A stretch of 64,000 nucleotides of DNA from Halomonas sp. CUBES01 (GTDB taxonomy: Bacteria; Pseudomonadota; Gammaproteobacteria; Pseudomonadales; Halomonadaceae): NCBI RefSeq assembly GCF_020991005.1, contig NZ_JAJLLW010000009.1:1-64000 (forward strand), written 5' to 3'. A program made the position numbers and the translations under genes. This document shows positions 1 to 8,156 of the stretch, piece by piece. The notes below the pieces were generated by a model. The model did no database searches, was not told the DNA's origin, and was given only the letters and a program-made list of their open reading frames with translations. Every line of letters begins with the position of its first letter. Within the stretch, counting starts at the first letter, position 1.

Positions 1-1
1 T

Positions 2-77
2 TCCCCGATAGCTCAGTTGGTAGAGCAAATGACTGTTAATCATTGGGTCGCAGGTTCGAGTCCTGCTCGGGGAGCCA
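2..77 (+). tRNA. tRNA-Asn (GTT), copy 1
   Basis: Complete 76-nt cloverleaf with a 7-bp acceptor stem (TCCCCGA/TCGGGGA), anticodon loop CTGTTAA giving anticodon GTT, T-loop GTTCGAGTC and an encoded 3' CCA. It is the first of three near-identical tandem copies. Confidence 0.97.
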
Positions 78-111
78 ACGCAATACATCTCAAGCACGGC
101 GGTCTAACCGT

Positions 112-187
112 TCCTCGATAGCTCAGTTGGTAGAGCAAATGACTGTTAATCATTGGGTCGCAGGTTCGAGTCCTGCTCGAGGAGCCA
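112..187 (+). tRNA. tRNA-Asn (GTT), copy 2 with altered acceptor pair
   Basis: Same 76-nt tRNA-Asn with encoded CCA, but the acceptor stem reads TCCTCGA/TCGAGGA. One C-G pair has become T-A on both sides, so pairing is kept. The 34-nt spacer from copy 1 holds nothing recognisable. Confidence 0.97.
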
Positions 188-237
188 GATTGCCCCGCAA
201 CACATTCTGTATCTGCCGGTTACGGTAGTTTTGTTGT

Positions 238-313
238 TCCCCGATAGCTCAGTTGGTAGAGCAAATGACTGTTAATCATTGGGTCGCAGGTTCGAGTCCT
301 GCTCGGGGAGCCA
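238..313 (+). tRNA. tRNA-Asn (GTT), copy 3
   Basis: Third tandem copy, identical to copy 1 over the 76-nt gene including CCA, separated from copy 2 by a 50-nt spacer. The three copies are probably cotranscribed from a promoter before the window. Confidence 0.97.
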
Positions 314-453
314 TCTCGCGTCTACTGTTCTATCCCGCCGACGCGTATTGCTGTTAGCTTCCAAGCATCATTTATTTCGTCCCTTGTGCACCCGCTGCCT
401 GACGGCACCCTGGGTGATGACGCCTGTCTGTAACATGCATCCTGCCTGCGGCA

Positions 454-482
454 TTGGAGGCTTCAGCATGGTGGCGTAAACT
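454..482 (+). promoter_or_regulatory. Candidate promoter of the arsR-type gene
   Basis: TTGGAG and TAAACT are separated by 17 bp and lie about 35 bp before the GTG start. Both hexamers are imperfect matches to the sigma-70 consensus. The remaining sequence between tRNA-Asn copy 3 and this gene (314-517) shows nothing else I can name. Confidence 0.3.
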
Positions 483-517
483 AACCTCATCGATCATTTA
501 TTGGATAGGAACTCGCC

Positions 518-880
518 GTGGGAACATCCACTTCGCTGGACGCGCTGCAGGTATTCAAGTGCTTGAGCGACGAGACGCGACTGATGCTGGTGCTGCTGAT
601 TGCCCGGGAGCAATCGCTGTGCGTGTGTGAAATGACCTACGCTCTCGAGGAATCTCAACCCAAGGTGTCGCGCCATCTCGCTCAGCTGCGCCAGTGCGGG
701 CTGCTGCTGGATCAGCGCGACGGTCAATGGGTGTATTATCATTTATCACCGCAGCTACCGCCCTGGGCCCAGCGAATCATCGAGTCCGCCCAGCAGGGGT
801 GTCTGGCAGAGCTGTCGCGCCGGTCGCAGCGCTTGAGCGCCATGGGTGATCGGCCCACGCGGCGTGCCGCGCTGTGCTAG
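518..880 (+). CDS. ArsR-family winged-helix metalloregulator
   Basis: 120 residues, close to the length of E. coli-type ArsR and colinear with it: the FKCLSDETRL entry, the metal-site helix with LCVCEM (C35, C37), the recognition helix ESQPKVSRHLAQLR and the wing DGQWVYYHLSP. The third As(III)-binding cysteine of the classical CxCxxC site is Thr40 here, so binding would use two cysteines or recruit others (C15, C94). GTG start with TAGGAA seven bases upstream. No arsenic efflux or reductase gene is adjacent, so it is an orphan regulator in this window. The fold is secure; the inducer is not. Confidence 0.85.
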   Translation: MGTSTSLDALQVFKCLSDETRLMLVLLIAREQSLCVCEMTYALEESQPKVSRHLAQLRQCGLLLDQRDGQWVYYHLSPQLPPWAQRIIESAQQGCLAELSRRSQRLSAMGDRPTRRAALC

Positions 881-896
881 GTCGCTAACGACACGG

Positions 897-920
897 CGCC
901 GATGCCCTAGGGCATCGGCG
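897..920. terminator. Perfect 24-bp palindrome between convergent arsR-type gene and prc
   Basis: CGCCGATGCCC-TA-GGGCATCGGCG is fully self-complementary across 24 bp and sits in the 75-bp gap between two convergent genes. No T-run follows on either strand, so it is either a bidirectional Rho-assisted terminator or transcript-end hairpin, or a protein-binding palindrome. Position favours the first. Confidence 0.5.
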
Positions 921-955
921 TCACGGTTATATACGCCTGCGTCGACCGCCAGTGG

Positions 956-3052
956 TTAGCGTTTGACGAAACGCTGGGCGCTCTGCAGCTGCGCGTAGTC
1001 GAGCAGGATTTCGCCGGCTTCGAGCACCTGCGCTCGCTCTACCGGCCTTTTTTCCTCGTCTTCTTCGCTATTGCCGTTGTCGCTGCCATTGTCGGCGAGC
1101 GGGGTCGGATCCCGCGCATCGCTCCACTCCTCGAGTTCCTCGAGCCCCAGGGCGCGTCGCCGCTGGTTCTCGAGGGAGAGCTGCTCGGCTTCCTGGGCCT
1201 GACTCTCGCGTTCGCGCTGTTCGCGATTCAGGCTGACGCTGGTAGTCTGCTCACGAAGTTCCCGGGACAGCGCCGACTGACGCTCGAGGTAGCGGAAGTT
1301 CGGGTTGTCGTCCGCGCGTTGTTCGTGGGCGGATACCAGGGCATTCAGGTAGCGCTCGGGTTCGCCATAGCGACGGTACTGTACGTCCTGAACCGTGTCC
1401 CATTCCAGGGCATGATCCAGGCTGCTTTCGCCGATGCGTTCAGGATCCAGCAGCGAGGGGAATTGGATATCCGGCTCGACGCCGCGGTTCTGGGTGCTGT
1501 CCCCGGAAATGCGGTAGAACTTGGCCCGGGTGAGCTTGATCTCGCCATGGTTCAAGTCGCTCAGCGTCTGCACGGTGCCTTTACCGAAGGTCTGGCTGCC
1601 CATCACGATACCGCGCCCATAATCCTGAATCGCGCCGGCGAGAATCTCGGACGCCGAGGCCGACAGTCGGTTGACCAGAACACCCAGGGGCCCGTCGTAA
1701 AGCGTGCCGGCGTCACTGTCGCCGTAGAGATTGATGCGGCCGTCGGCGTCGCGCACCTGGACGGTGGGGCCACGATCGATAAACAGGCCGATCAGCGAGT
1801 TGGCTTCCTGCAGTGCGCCGCCACCGTTATTGCGCAGGTCGAGTACGATGCCTTCTACGTCCTGGCGCTTGAGGTGCTCGATCTCCTTGGCAACATCCCG
1901 GGTGGTGCTGCGGTAGTCGTCTTCGCCCGCCTGCCAGGCGTCAAAGTCGACGTAGAACGTCGGAATTTCGATGACCCCCAGGCGATGGGTGGTGCCGTTG
2001 CGCTCAACGTCAATCACCTCGCTCTGGGCCGCCTGGTCTTCGAGGTCGACCGTGTCGCGGGTGATGGTGACGGTCTGCGAGCGCGTCATGTCCACGGCCT
2101 GGGCGGGTACCACGTCCAGGCGCACTTGCGAGCCTTTCGGGCCGCGAATCAGGTCAACCACGTTATCCAGGCGCATGCCGATCACGTTGACCATTTCGCC
2201 GTCTTCCTGCCCCACGGCGATGATGCGGTCGGCGGGCTCGAGCACGCCGGCGCGTTCGGCCGGGCCGCCTGCCACCAGGCTCGAGACCTTGACGTATTCA
2301 CCGTCTGACTGAAGCAGGGCGCCGATACCTTCCAACGACAGGCTCATCTGAATATCGAAGGACTCGCCCTGGCGAGGGGAGAGGTAGCTGGTGTGCGGGT
2401 CGATGGTGCCGGTCACCGCCGCCATGATCAGCCCGAAGACGTCTTCCGCTTCGGTCTGCTCCAGGCGAGAGAGCTGGCCTTCGTAGCGCTGGCGGAGGTT
2501 GTCGACGATCTGCTCATTGTCTTGGTCGGTCAGGGCGAGGGTCAGGGCATCGTTTTTCAGCCGCTTTTCCCATAGCGCATCCAGGTCGCTTTGGCGCTCG
2601 GCCCAGTCGGCGTCTTCGCGCTCGAGTTCGAGACGTCCGTCGCCGTCGAAGTTGAAGGTGGTGTCGTCGTCGAGGCGATCAAGCAGCCATTCAAGCCGCG
2701 CGGTGTGGCGCTCGCTGAGGCGATCATAAAGTGCAAAGGCTTCATCCAGCTCGCCCTCCAATACCGTATCGGCCAGATCGGTTTCCAGGTGGCGATAGGG
2801 GGCGATGTCGCTGTCCAGCAGGTACGCGCGCTGGCTATCCAGAATTTCCAGGTAGCGATCAAAGGCCTCTTCCGACCAGGCTTCGTCAAAGTTGACATCA
2901 GCGTAGTGGCCGTAGCGGAGCGAGTCGGCAATTTCTACCGCCGCTTGGCGCTGTTCTTCGGTCGGCTCCAGTTGCGCTAAGGCGGCCGGGCTGGCAATGA
3001 CCAGCATGACCGTTAGGGCGACCGAGCGCGAAAGCGTTGCAAACAAGCTCAT
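956..3052 (-). CDS. prc: Carboxy-terminal processing protease Prc/Tsp
   Basis: 698 residues, close to E. coli Prc (about 680). Signal peptide at 1-26, alpha-helical N-domain to about 230, PDZ domain about 238-320 (SLEGIGALLQ, AGGPAERAGV), and the S41 peptidase core with the Ser-Lys dyad S466 (SASASEI) and K491 (FGKGTVQT) spaced 25 residues as in the family. The tail is rich in Glu/Arg. It is a periplasmic protease that cleaves proteins from disordered C-termini, including murein hydrolases and lipoproteins in relatives. It is transcribed divergently from the M18 peptidase with a 138-bp gap. Confidence 0.95.
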   Translation of the reverse strand: MSLFATLSRSVALTVMLVIASPAALAQLEPTEEQRQAAVEIADSLRYGHYADVNFDEAWSEEAFDRYLEILDSQRAYLLDSDIAPYRHLETDLADTVLEGELDEAFALYDRLSERHTARLEWLLDRLDDDTTFNFDGDGRLELEREDADWAERQSDLDALWEKRLKNDALTLALTDQDNEQIVDNLRQRYEGQLSRLEQTEAEDVFGLIMAAVTGTIDPHTSYLSPRQGESFDIQMSLSLEGIGALLQSDGEYVKVSSLVAGGPAERAGVLEPADRIIAVGQEDGEMVNVIGMRLDNVVDLIRGPKGSQVRLDVVPAQAVDMTRSQTVTITRDTVDLEDQAAQSEVIDVERNGTTHRLGVIEIPTFYVDFDAWQAGEDDYRSTTRDVAKEIEHLKRQDVEGIVLDLRNNGGGALQEANSLIGLFIDRGPTVQVRDADGRINLYGDSDAGTLYDGPLGVLVNRLSASASEILAGAIQDYGRGIVMGSQTFGKGTVQTLSDLNHGEIKLTRAKFYRISGDSTQNRGVEPDIQFPSLLDPERIGESSLDHALEWDTVQDVQYRRYGEPERYLNALVSAHEQRADDNPNFRYLERQSALSRELREQTTSVSLNREQRERESQAQEAEQLSLENQRRRALGLEELEEWSDARDPTPLADNGSDNGNSEEDEEKRPVERAQVLEAGEILLDYAQLQSAQRFVKR

Positions 3053-3190
3053 CAGTCAAGCTCTCCCGGATTTGTGTACACTCATGCGTTTAAGACCCGC
3101 ATCTGGCCTATGAGTTGCGAAGGCCGAAGGGGCATTGTAGCAGGTCACCTGCTGTGCCGAGACTCAATCATGTCGCTAATGAGGATTTCC

Positions 3191-4495
3191 ATGTCCGAAA
3201 CGTTCAACGCTGACCGCATCGCCCGGCTATGCGATTTTCTGCACCAGTCGCCGACCCCGTGGCACGCTACGCTTGCCATGGTGCAGCGCCTGGAAGCGGG
3301 CGGGTTTCAGCGGCTGGAAGAAACCGCCAGCTGGCAGTTATCGCCCGGTCAGCGCTACTACGTGACGCGCAACGATTCATCGTTGATTGCTTTTCAGTTG
3401 CCTGCCGGGCCGCTTGCCGATCTGCGCATGATCGGCGCGCATACCGATAGTCCTGGGCTGCATCTGAAACCCAACGCCACCCAGTATGCGGCGGGCTGGC
3501 TACAGCTCGGCGTTCAGGTGTATGGCGGTGCGCTATTGACCCCGTGGTTCGACCGTGATCTGGGACTGGCCGGCCGGGTGCATATTCGCCATGCGGACGG
3601 TCAGCTGGAAAGCGTGCTGCTTAACGTGAATCACGCGGTGGCGATGATTCCGAGCCTGGCAATTCACCTTGACCGCGATGCGAACGCGGGACGCAGCATC
3701 AATCCCCAGACCCAGATGGCGCCGGTGCTGCTGCAAAGCGATACCGACAAGCTCCACGACCTGCTGGCCCGCTGGCTGGAAGCCGAGCACGGCCTGCGCG
3801 CCGTGGATATCGTCGACTTTGAGCTAGGCTTTTACGACGTTCAGCCGCCCTCGCTGGTGGGCGTCAACCAGGAGCTGGTGGCGAGCGCGCGGCTGGATAA
3901 TCTGTTGTCGTGCTTCGTGGGTCTGGAAGCGCTGCTGGAAAGCGATGCTCAGCAAGGGGCGTTGCTCGTGGCCAATGACCACGAAGAGGTGGGCAGCGCC
4001 AGCGCCTGCGGCGCCCAGGGGCCGTTTCTGGGTGATGTGCTGAAGCGCCTCAATGCGCAGGTCGGCGGGGGGAGCGAAGAGTCGCTGATCCAACTGATCC
4101 AGTCGTCGCTGATGATCTCCTGCGATAACGCCCACGGACTGCACCCCAACTTTCGCGACAAGCACGACGAGCAGCACGGGCCGGCGCTTAACGGCGGGCC
4201 GGTGATCAAGATCAACGCCAGCCAGCGCTATGCCACCAACAGCGTGACCAGCGCGCTGTTCCGTGATATCTGCCGCGCGGCGGACGTGCCCGTTCAATCG
4301 TTTGTGACCCGCTCGGACATGGGGTGCGGCAGCACCATCGGCCCGATTACCGCCACCGAAGTCGGCGTGCCGACCATTGACGTGGGGCTGCCGCAGTGGG
4401 CAATGCACTCGGTACGTGAAACGGCGGGCACCCACGACGTCGACCACCTTACCCGAGCGCTGGTGGAGTTCCTGAACCGCGCAATATTAAGCTGA
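3191..4495 (+). CDS. apeB: M18-family aspartyl aminopeptidase
   Basis: 434 residues from the ATG preceded by GAGGA five bases upstream. The reading frame stays open to 3074, but that extension lacks conservation. M18 zinc-peptidase motifs are present: HTDSPGLHLKPN (metal His/Asp), NDHEEVGS (catalytic/metal Glu), DNAHGLHPNF, DMGCGSTIGPI and the C-terminal MHSVRE histidine. The enzyme removes N-terminal acidic or neutral residues in the cytoplasm and forms large oligomers in known members. It stands alone, followed by a strong terminator. Confidence 0.93.
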   Translation: MSETFNADRIARLCDFLHQSPTPWHATLAMVQRLEAGGFQRLEETASWQLSPGQRYYVTRNDSSLIAFQLPAGPLADLRMIGAHTDSPGLHLKPNATQYAAGWLQLGVQVYGGALLTPWFDRDLGLAGRVHIRHADGQLESVLLNVNHAVAMIPSLAIHLDRDANAGRSINPQTQMAPVLLQSDTDKLHDLLARWLEAEHGLRAVDIVDFELGFYDVQPPSLVGVNQELVASARLDNLLSCFVGLEALLESDAQQGALLVANDHEEVGSASACGAQGPFLGDVLKRLNAQVGGGSEESLIQLIQSSLMISCDNAHGLHPNFRDKHDEQHGPALNGGPVIKINASQRYATNSVTSALFRDICRAADVPVQSFVTRSDMGCGSTIGPITATEVGVPTIDVGLPQWAMHSVRETAGTHDVDHLTRALVEFLNRAILS

Positions 4496-4510
4496 TTGCC
4501 ATCGGCTACC

Positions 4511-4548
4511 CAAAAAAAAGCCCGCTGACAGGATCAGCGGGCTTTGGG
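4511..4548 (+). terminator. Rho-independent terminator after the M18 peptidase
   Basis: AAAGCCCGCTGA pairs with TCAGCGGGCTTT (12 bp) around a CAGGA loop. The stem begins after A8 and ends in TTT, so it could also serve the minus strand, where the A-run becomes a T-run. It separates apeB from the convergent tRNA-Met. Confidence 0.85.
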
Positions 4549-4559
4549 TATTCGGTTGT

Positions 4560-4636
4560 TGGTGGCTACGCCCTGATTTGAACAGGGGACCCCATCATTA
4601 TGAGTGATGTGCTCTAACCAGCTGAGCTACGTAGCC
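4560..4636 (-). tRNA. tRNA-Met (CAT), elongator
   Basis: 77-nt cloverleaf on the minus strand with acceptor GGCTACG/CGTAGCC, anticodon loop CTCATAA (anticodon CAT) and encoded CCA. The sequence is nearly that of E. coli elongator tRNA-Met, and the first acceptor base pair is normal, unlike initiator tRNA. It was preferred over the lysidine-type tRNA-Ile for this reason. Confidence 0.95.
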
Positions 4637-4710
4637 GTTCAACGGGGGCGAATATTACTCAGCGCCGCCGTGTCCGTCAAGTGTTTGTTGCGCAAGGCAC
4701 GTCGAGGCGA

Positions 4711-6138
4711 TTACCTTTCGTCCGGGCGCGTCAGGGGTAACCAGTCGATCGACGCCCGGATAACGTCCTGATAGTTGCGGATGCGCTGAACATAATGAAC
4801 GGGCTCGTAGCCCCGCGCGTAGCCGTATCGCGTCTGAGGGTAATAGCGTTTGTCAGCCTTGAGCGGCAGCACTTCTTTCATGTCCTCCCAGGAGTCAGGG
4901 TTCTTGCCCAGCTCGCGGGCCAGCTTGCGCGCGTCCAGTACGTGGCCGCGGCCGATGTTGTAGCTGGCCAGGGCCAGGTAGGTGCGATCCGGTTCGGGGA
5001 GGGTGTCGGGCAGGCGTTCATGACGGTCGGCCAGGTACCGGGCGCCGCCGTTGATTGCCGCGGCCGGGTCGAGGCGGTTGTCGACGCCCAGCGACTCAGC
5101 GGTATTCTGGGTAAGCATCATGATGCCGCGCACGCCGGTGGGGGAAACCGCTTGGGGATCCCAGTGTGACTCCTGGTAGGCCAGGGCCGCGAGCAGGTCG
5201 GCGGGCATGCCGGTGTTGCGTTCGGCCTCCAGGAAGATGTCGAGAAAGTCGGGCAGCCGCTCGTCGATGCGACGGTTGAGCGCGCGCAGGTCGACAAAGT
5301 CGAATTCGCCGATATAAGCATAGTAGTGCTGGGTAACCGCCGACACGCTGGCTTGTCCTTCGCTGCTCGCCATCCATTGATCCGCCATCTCGGCGAGCGC
5401 CGCCTGTTCCGGAGGCAGGTACCAGCCCAGCCGGTCGCCGCTGGTGAGGTTCATGGCGATTTCCAGGTGCGGGAAGTGGCGGCGCACCACCTGCACGATA
5501 TTCGAGTCGGCCACCGTGCAGTCGATACGCTGTTGCGCCACCTCGGCCAGCAATATCTCGGTGGTACGAGGATCCTCCTCGTAGTCGATGCCGGTGTGCT
5601 GGTTCACCAGGCTCTCGAGCTTTTCCGCGTAGCTGGAGTCCGCCGTGACGCGGATTTCGATCCCCGCCATATCCTCTACCTGGTGCGGTAGGGGGCGCAT
5701 GTCGCGGTGGCAGACCAGCTGCTCGACGATATCGGTGTGGGTAGGCCCGCGCTGGAAGTGCTCATCCCGAGAGGGGAGGTGCGTCAAGCCCGCAGCGGCG
5801 AGCTGTACCTCGCCGTCTTTCAGGGCCCTAAGCACGTCGGCGGTGGAATCGTAAAGCGTCCACTCGACCTCCCAGTCATGGCGGTCGGCGAACGCTTCGA
5901 CCAGGTCGTGCTCGGGACCAGCCGGTGTCTCATTGCGATCCAGGTAGTAGCTGGTCGCGCTGTTGCGGCTGGCCACCTTGAGGGTATCCCCCGGTTCGGG
6001 CGGGTCGAGCTGGGTAACCGGGGGATCCTCCTGGCCGCAACCGAGAAGTGCGAGGGACAGCAAGGGCGCAATCAGCAGATGAGGTCGTGAGCCAGGACGC
6101 GGATCCTGTTGACCAATGGGGAGGCGTAAAAATGACAT
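4711..6138 (-). CDS. mltF: Membrane-bound lytic murein transglycosylase F
   Basis: 475 residues. A signal sequence ends in the lipobox LLGC (C34). A periplasmic solute-binding-protein-like domain follows (about 50-280, DTLKVASRNS onward), then a C-terminal SLT lysozyme-like domain with catalytic Glu323 in AYQESHWDP and the downstream TGVRGIMMLT and N-A-SL motifs. This two-domain plan is specific to MltF. It cleaves peptidoglycan between MurNAc and GlcNAc with 1,6-anhydro formation, anchored in the outer membrane in E. coli. It is downstream of ychF but separated from it by strong hairpins. Confidence 0.95.
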   Translation of the reverse strand: MSFLRLPIGQQDPRPGSRPHLLIAPLLSLALLGCGQEDPPVTQLDPPEPGDTLKVASRNSATSYYLDRNETPAGPEHDLVEAFADRHDWEVEWTLYDSTADVLRALKDGEVQLAAAGLTHLPSRDEHFQRGPTHTDIVEQLVCHRDMRPLPHQVEDMAGIEIRVTADSSYAEKLESLVNQHTGIDYEEDPRTTEILLAEVAQQRIDCTVADSNIVQVVRRHFPHLEIAMNLTSGDRLGWYLPPEQAALAEMADQWMASSEGQASVSAVTQHYYAYIGEFDFVDLRALNRRIDERLPDFLDIFLEAERNTGMPADLLAALAYQESHWDPQAVSPTGVRGIMMLTQNTAESLGVDNRLDPAAAINGGARYLADRHERLPDTLPEPDRTYLALASYNIGRGHVLDARKLARELGKNPDSWEDMKEVLPLKADKRYYPQTRYGYARGYEPVHYVQRIRNYQDVIRASIDWLPLTRPDER

Positions 6139-6144
6139 GTCCAG

Positions 6145-6183
6145 AACCCTAGCAGGGTTTCGTGCTGCCCGGAAGGCAGCACG
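6145..6183 (-). terminator. Double hairpin between ychF and mltF
   Basis: On the minus strand a perfect 9-bp stem (CGTGCTGCC/GGCAGCACG, 5-nt loop) is followed immediately by a 6-bp stem (AACCCT/AGGGTT, 3-nt loop). No U-tract follows. It may be a weak or Rho-dependent terminator after ychF, or an RNA-processing or stability element ahead of mltF. Confidence 0.45.
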
Positions 6184-6220
6184 TTAAACGCTAGAGGGCA
6201 TGTTGTTAGCGGGAGCGATC

Positions 6221-7312
6221 CTAGACGTTGAAACGGAAATGCACCACGTCGCCATCCTTGACGATGTACTCCTTGCCTTCGAGGCGCCACTTGCCGGCAT
6301 CTTTGGCGCCCTGTTCGCCGTTCAGGGAAACAAAGTCGTCGTAGGCGACCACTTCAGCGCGGATAAAGCCTTTCTGGAAGTCGGTATGAATCGCCCCGGC
6401 CGCTTCGGGCGCGGTGGCGCCCTGCTTGACAGTCCAGGCGCGGACTTCCTTGACCCCCGCCGTGAAGTAAGTCTGCAGCCCGAGCAGCGCATAGCCGGCG
6501 CGAATGACGCGGTCCAGGCCGGGCTCCTCCATGCCCATTTCGCTCAGGAACATGGCGCGTTCTTCGTCATCCAGCTCGGCGATTTCCGCTTCGATCTGAT
6601 TGCACACCGGCACCACCACGGCGCCTTCCTCGGCGGCGATCTCGTGAACCACGTCCAGGTAAGGATTGTTCTCGAAGCCGTCTTCATTGACGTTGGCAAT
6701 GTACATGGTGGGCTTCAGGGTTAAAAAGCCGAAGCTCTTCACCTGGCGCTGCTCGTCGTCGCTTAAGCCCACGCTGCGCAGCGGCAAGCCTTCCGCCAGG
6801 TGCGGCTGAATGCGGTCGAGGATTTCCTTGGTCGCTATCGCTTCCTTATCGCCGCCCTTCACCGAGCGAACCAGGCGCTGGCTGGCTTTTTCGACGGTGT
6901 CCAGGTCGGCCAGGGCCAGCTCGAGATTGATCGTCTCGATATCGGCGCGCGGGTCGACCTGATTGGCCACGTGGATAACGTTTTCGTTGTCGAAACAGCG
7001 CACCACATGGGCAATCGCCTGGGTTTCGCGGATATTGGCCAGGAACTTGTTGCCCAGGCCTTCACCCTTGGAGGCCCCGGCGACAAGGCCCGCGATATCG
7101 ACAAACTCCATCGTGGTGGGCAGTACTTTCTGGGGCTTGACGATCTCGGCCAGCTTGTTGAGGCGCGGGTCGGGCATGGGCACGATGCCCACGTTGGGCT
7201 CGATGGTGCAGAAGGGGAAGTTTTCTGCATCGATGCCTGACTTGGTGAGCGCGTTGAAAAGTGTCGACTTGCCGACGTTGGGCAGGCCGACGATGCCGCA
7301 GTTGAAACCCAT
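6221..7312 (-). CDS. ychF: Ribosome-binding ATPase YchF
   Basis: 363 residues, the usual length. It starts at [10 protein letters not shown], preceded by AGGA; the open frame reaches 7381 without conservation. The P-loop GLPNVGKST (9-17), a DxxG-type motif in [17 protein letters not shown], and the C-terminal TGS-like segment ([19 protein letters not shown]) identify the Obg-related family. YchF prefers ATP over GTP and associates with ribosomes. It follows pth on the minus strand, the widespread pth-ychF pairing. Confidence 0.96.
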   Translation of the reverse strand: MGFNCGIVGLPNVGKSTLFNALTKSGIDAENFPFCTIEPNVGIVPMPDPRLNKLAEIVKPQKVLPTTMEFVDIAGLVAGASKGEGLGNKFLANIRETQAIAHVVRCFDNENVIHVANQVDPRADIETINLELALADLDTVEKASQRLVRSVKGGDKEAIATKEILDRIQPHLAEGLPLRSVGLSDDEQRQVKSFGFLTLKPTMYIANVNEDGFENNPYLDVVHEIAAEEGAVVVPVCNQIEAEIAELDDEERAMFLSEMGMEEPGLDRVIRAGYALLGLQTYFTAGVKEVRAWTVKQGATAPEAAGAIHTDFQKGFIRAEVVAYDDFVSLNGEQGAKDAGKWRLEGKEYIVKDGDVVHFRFNV

Positions 7313-7396
7313 AAAATATTCCTGAAAAAGGTGGTAGGGCGTGAAAGTGACCGCCATTCTACGAGATGCGCGCGCTGCCAACCACTGGCGGGTGCG

Positions 7397-7981
7397 CTAT
7401 GGCTTAAAGCTGTGCAGCTGGTTCATGGCCCGGGACCAGTCGCCGGCCAACGCCAGGGGCAAGGTCGCCAGGCACTCGTCGATAGCTCGCTCGATGGCGG
7501 CTTGATCGGCTTTGCCGGCGCGCCCCAGGACATAGTGAGTCACCTGGCTGGCCTCGCCCGGGTGGCCCACGCCAATGCGCGCCCGATGAAACTGTTTCTG
7601 GTTGCCCAGTGCGCTGATGATGTCGCGCAGGCCATTGTGGCCGCCGTGGCCGCCGCCGGTTTTGTAGCGCGCCTGCCCGGGAGGCAGGTCGAGCTCGTCG
7701 TGGGCGACCAGCAGGTTATCGGGGGCGAGTTTGAAGAACTGACTCAGTGCCGCCACCGCTGCGCCACTGCGATTCATGAAGGTGGCGGGGTTGAGCAGGT
7801 GTACCTCATGGTCATTGAGGTGAACCTTGGCATAGTGGCCCAGGAACTTCTTTTCCGGGCGCAGCTCGCCATGCACGCTGCGGGCAATGGCATCCACCAG
7901 CCAGAAACCGGCGTTATGGCGCGTTGCCGCGTACTCCGCCCCGGGGTTACCCAGGCCAATAATGGCCGTTACCTGGCTCAT
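7397..7981 (-). CDS. pth: Peptidyl-tRNA hydrolase
   Basis: 194 residues from an ATG with a GGAGGTGGGAA ribosome-binding site. N12 and H22 in GLGNPG...TRHNAGF and D95 in AHDELDLP match the catalytic Asn10-His20-Asp93 of E. coli Pth, and GGGHGGHNGLRDI is intact. It releases peptides from prematurely dissociated peptidyl-tRNA. It lies between rplY and ychF; a strong terminator after rplY implies that pth is at least partly transcribed from its own promoter in 7982-8083. Confidence 0.97.
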   Translation of the reverse strand: MSQVTAIIGLGNPGAEYAATRHNAGFWLVDAIARSVHGELRPEKKFLGHYAKVHLNDHEVHLLNPATFMNRSGAAVAALSQFFKLAPDNLLVAHDELDLPPGQARYKTGGGHGGHNGLRDIISALGNQKQFHRARIGVGHPGEASQVTHYVLGRAGKADQAAIERAIDECLATLPLALAGDWSRAMNQLHSFKP

Positions 7982-7992
7982 TTCCCACCTCC

Positions 7993-8066
7993 AAAAAATT
8001 TCCGGGAATATTTCTCGCGTCGTCGGCAGGACGCCGACGGTCGAAAAACATTTCCGGGAGATATTT
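7993..8066 (-). promoter_or_regulatory. Duplicated TTTCCGGGA motif flanking a hairpin upstream of pth
   Basis: Two near-identical A/T-flanked blocks, AAATTTCCGGGAATATTT (7996-8013) and ACATTTCCGGGAGATATT (8049-8066), are spaced 52 bp apart in the same orientation. Between them is a 7-bp stem, CGTCGGC/GCCGACG (8021-8039). The position between the rplY terminator and the pth start suggests a regulatory region; no known factor is assigned. Confidence 0.45.
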
Positions 8067-8083
8067 TGTATCGTGCAGACGGC

Positions 8084-8112
8084 AAAAAAAATCAAGCGCC
8101 GAAGCGCTTGAT
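8084..8112 (-). terminator. Rho-independent terminator after rplY
   Basis: Read on the minus strand: ATCAAGCGC, a TTCG loop, GCGCTTGAT, then eight T. This is an ideal intrinsic terminator for the prs-rplY transcript. Confidence 0.93.
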
Positions 8113-8125
8113 CGTCATCTCACGA

Positions 8126-8145
8126 GGGCCGTGCGCGCACGGCCC
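8126..8145. repeat. Perfect 20-bp GC-rich palindrome between rplY stop and its terminator
   Basis: GGGCCGTGCGCGCACGGCCC is fully self-complementary and lies 11 bp past the rplY stop codon and 13 bp before the terminator stem. It probably folds in the mRNA 3' end and protects it. Confidence 0.6.
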
Positions 8146-8156
8146 CCGCTGACAGC

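Noticed and set aside
2-313. Three regularly spaced 76-bp repeats that might be read as a repeat array
   Set aside because: Each unit is a complete tRNA-Asn with encoded CCA; spacers are 34 and 50 nt and unrelated, so it is not CRISPR.
4560-4636. tRNA with anticodon CAT as tRNA-Ile (lysidine type) or initiator tRNA
   Set aside because: The body matches elongator tRNA-Met and the first acceptor pair is G-C, unlike the initiator.
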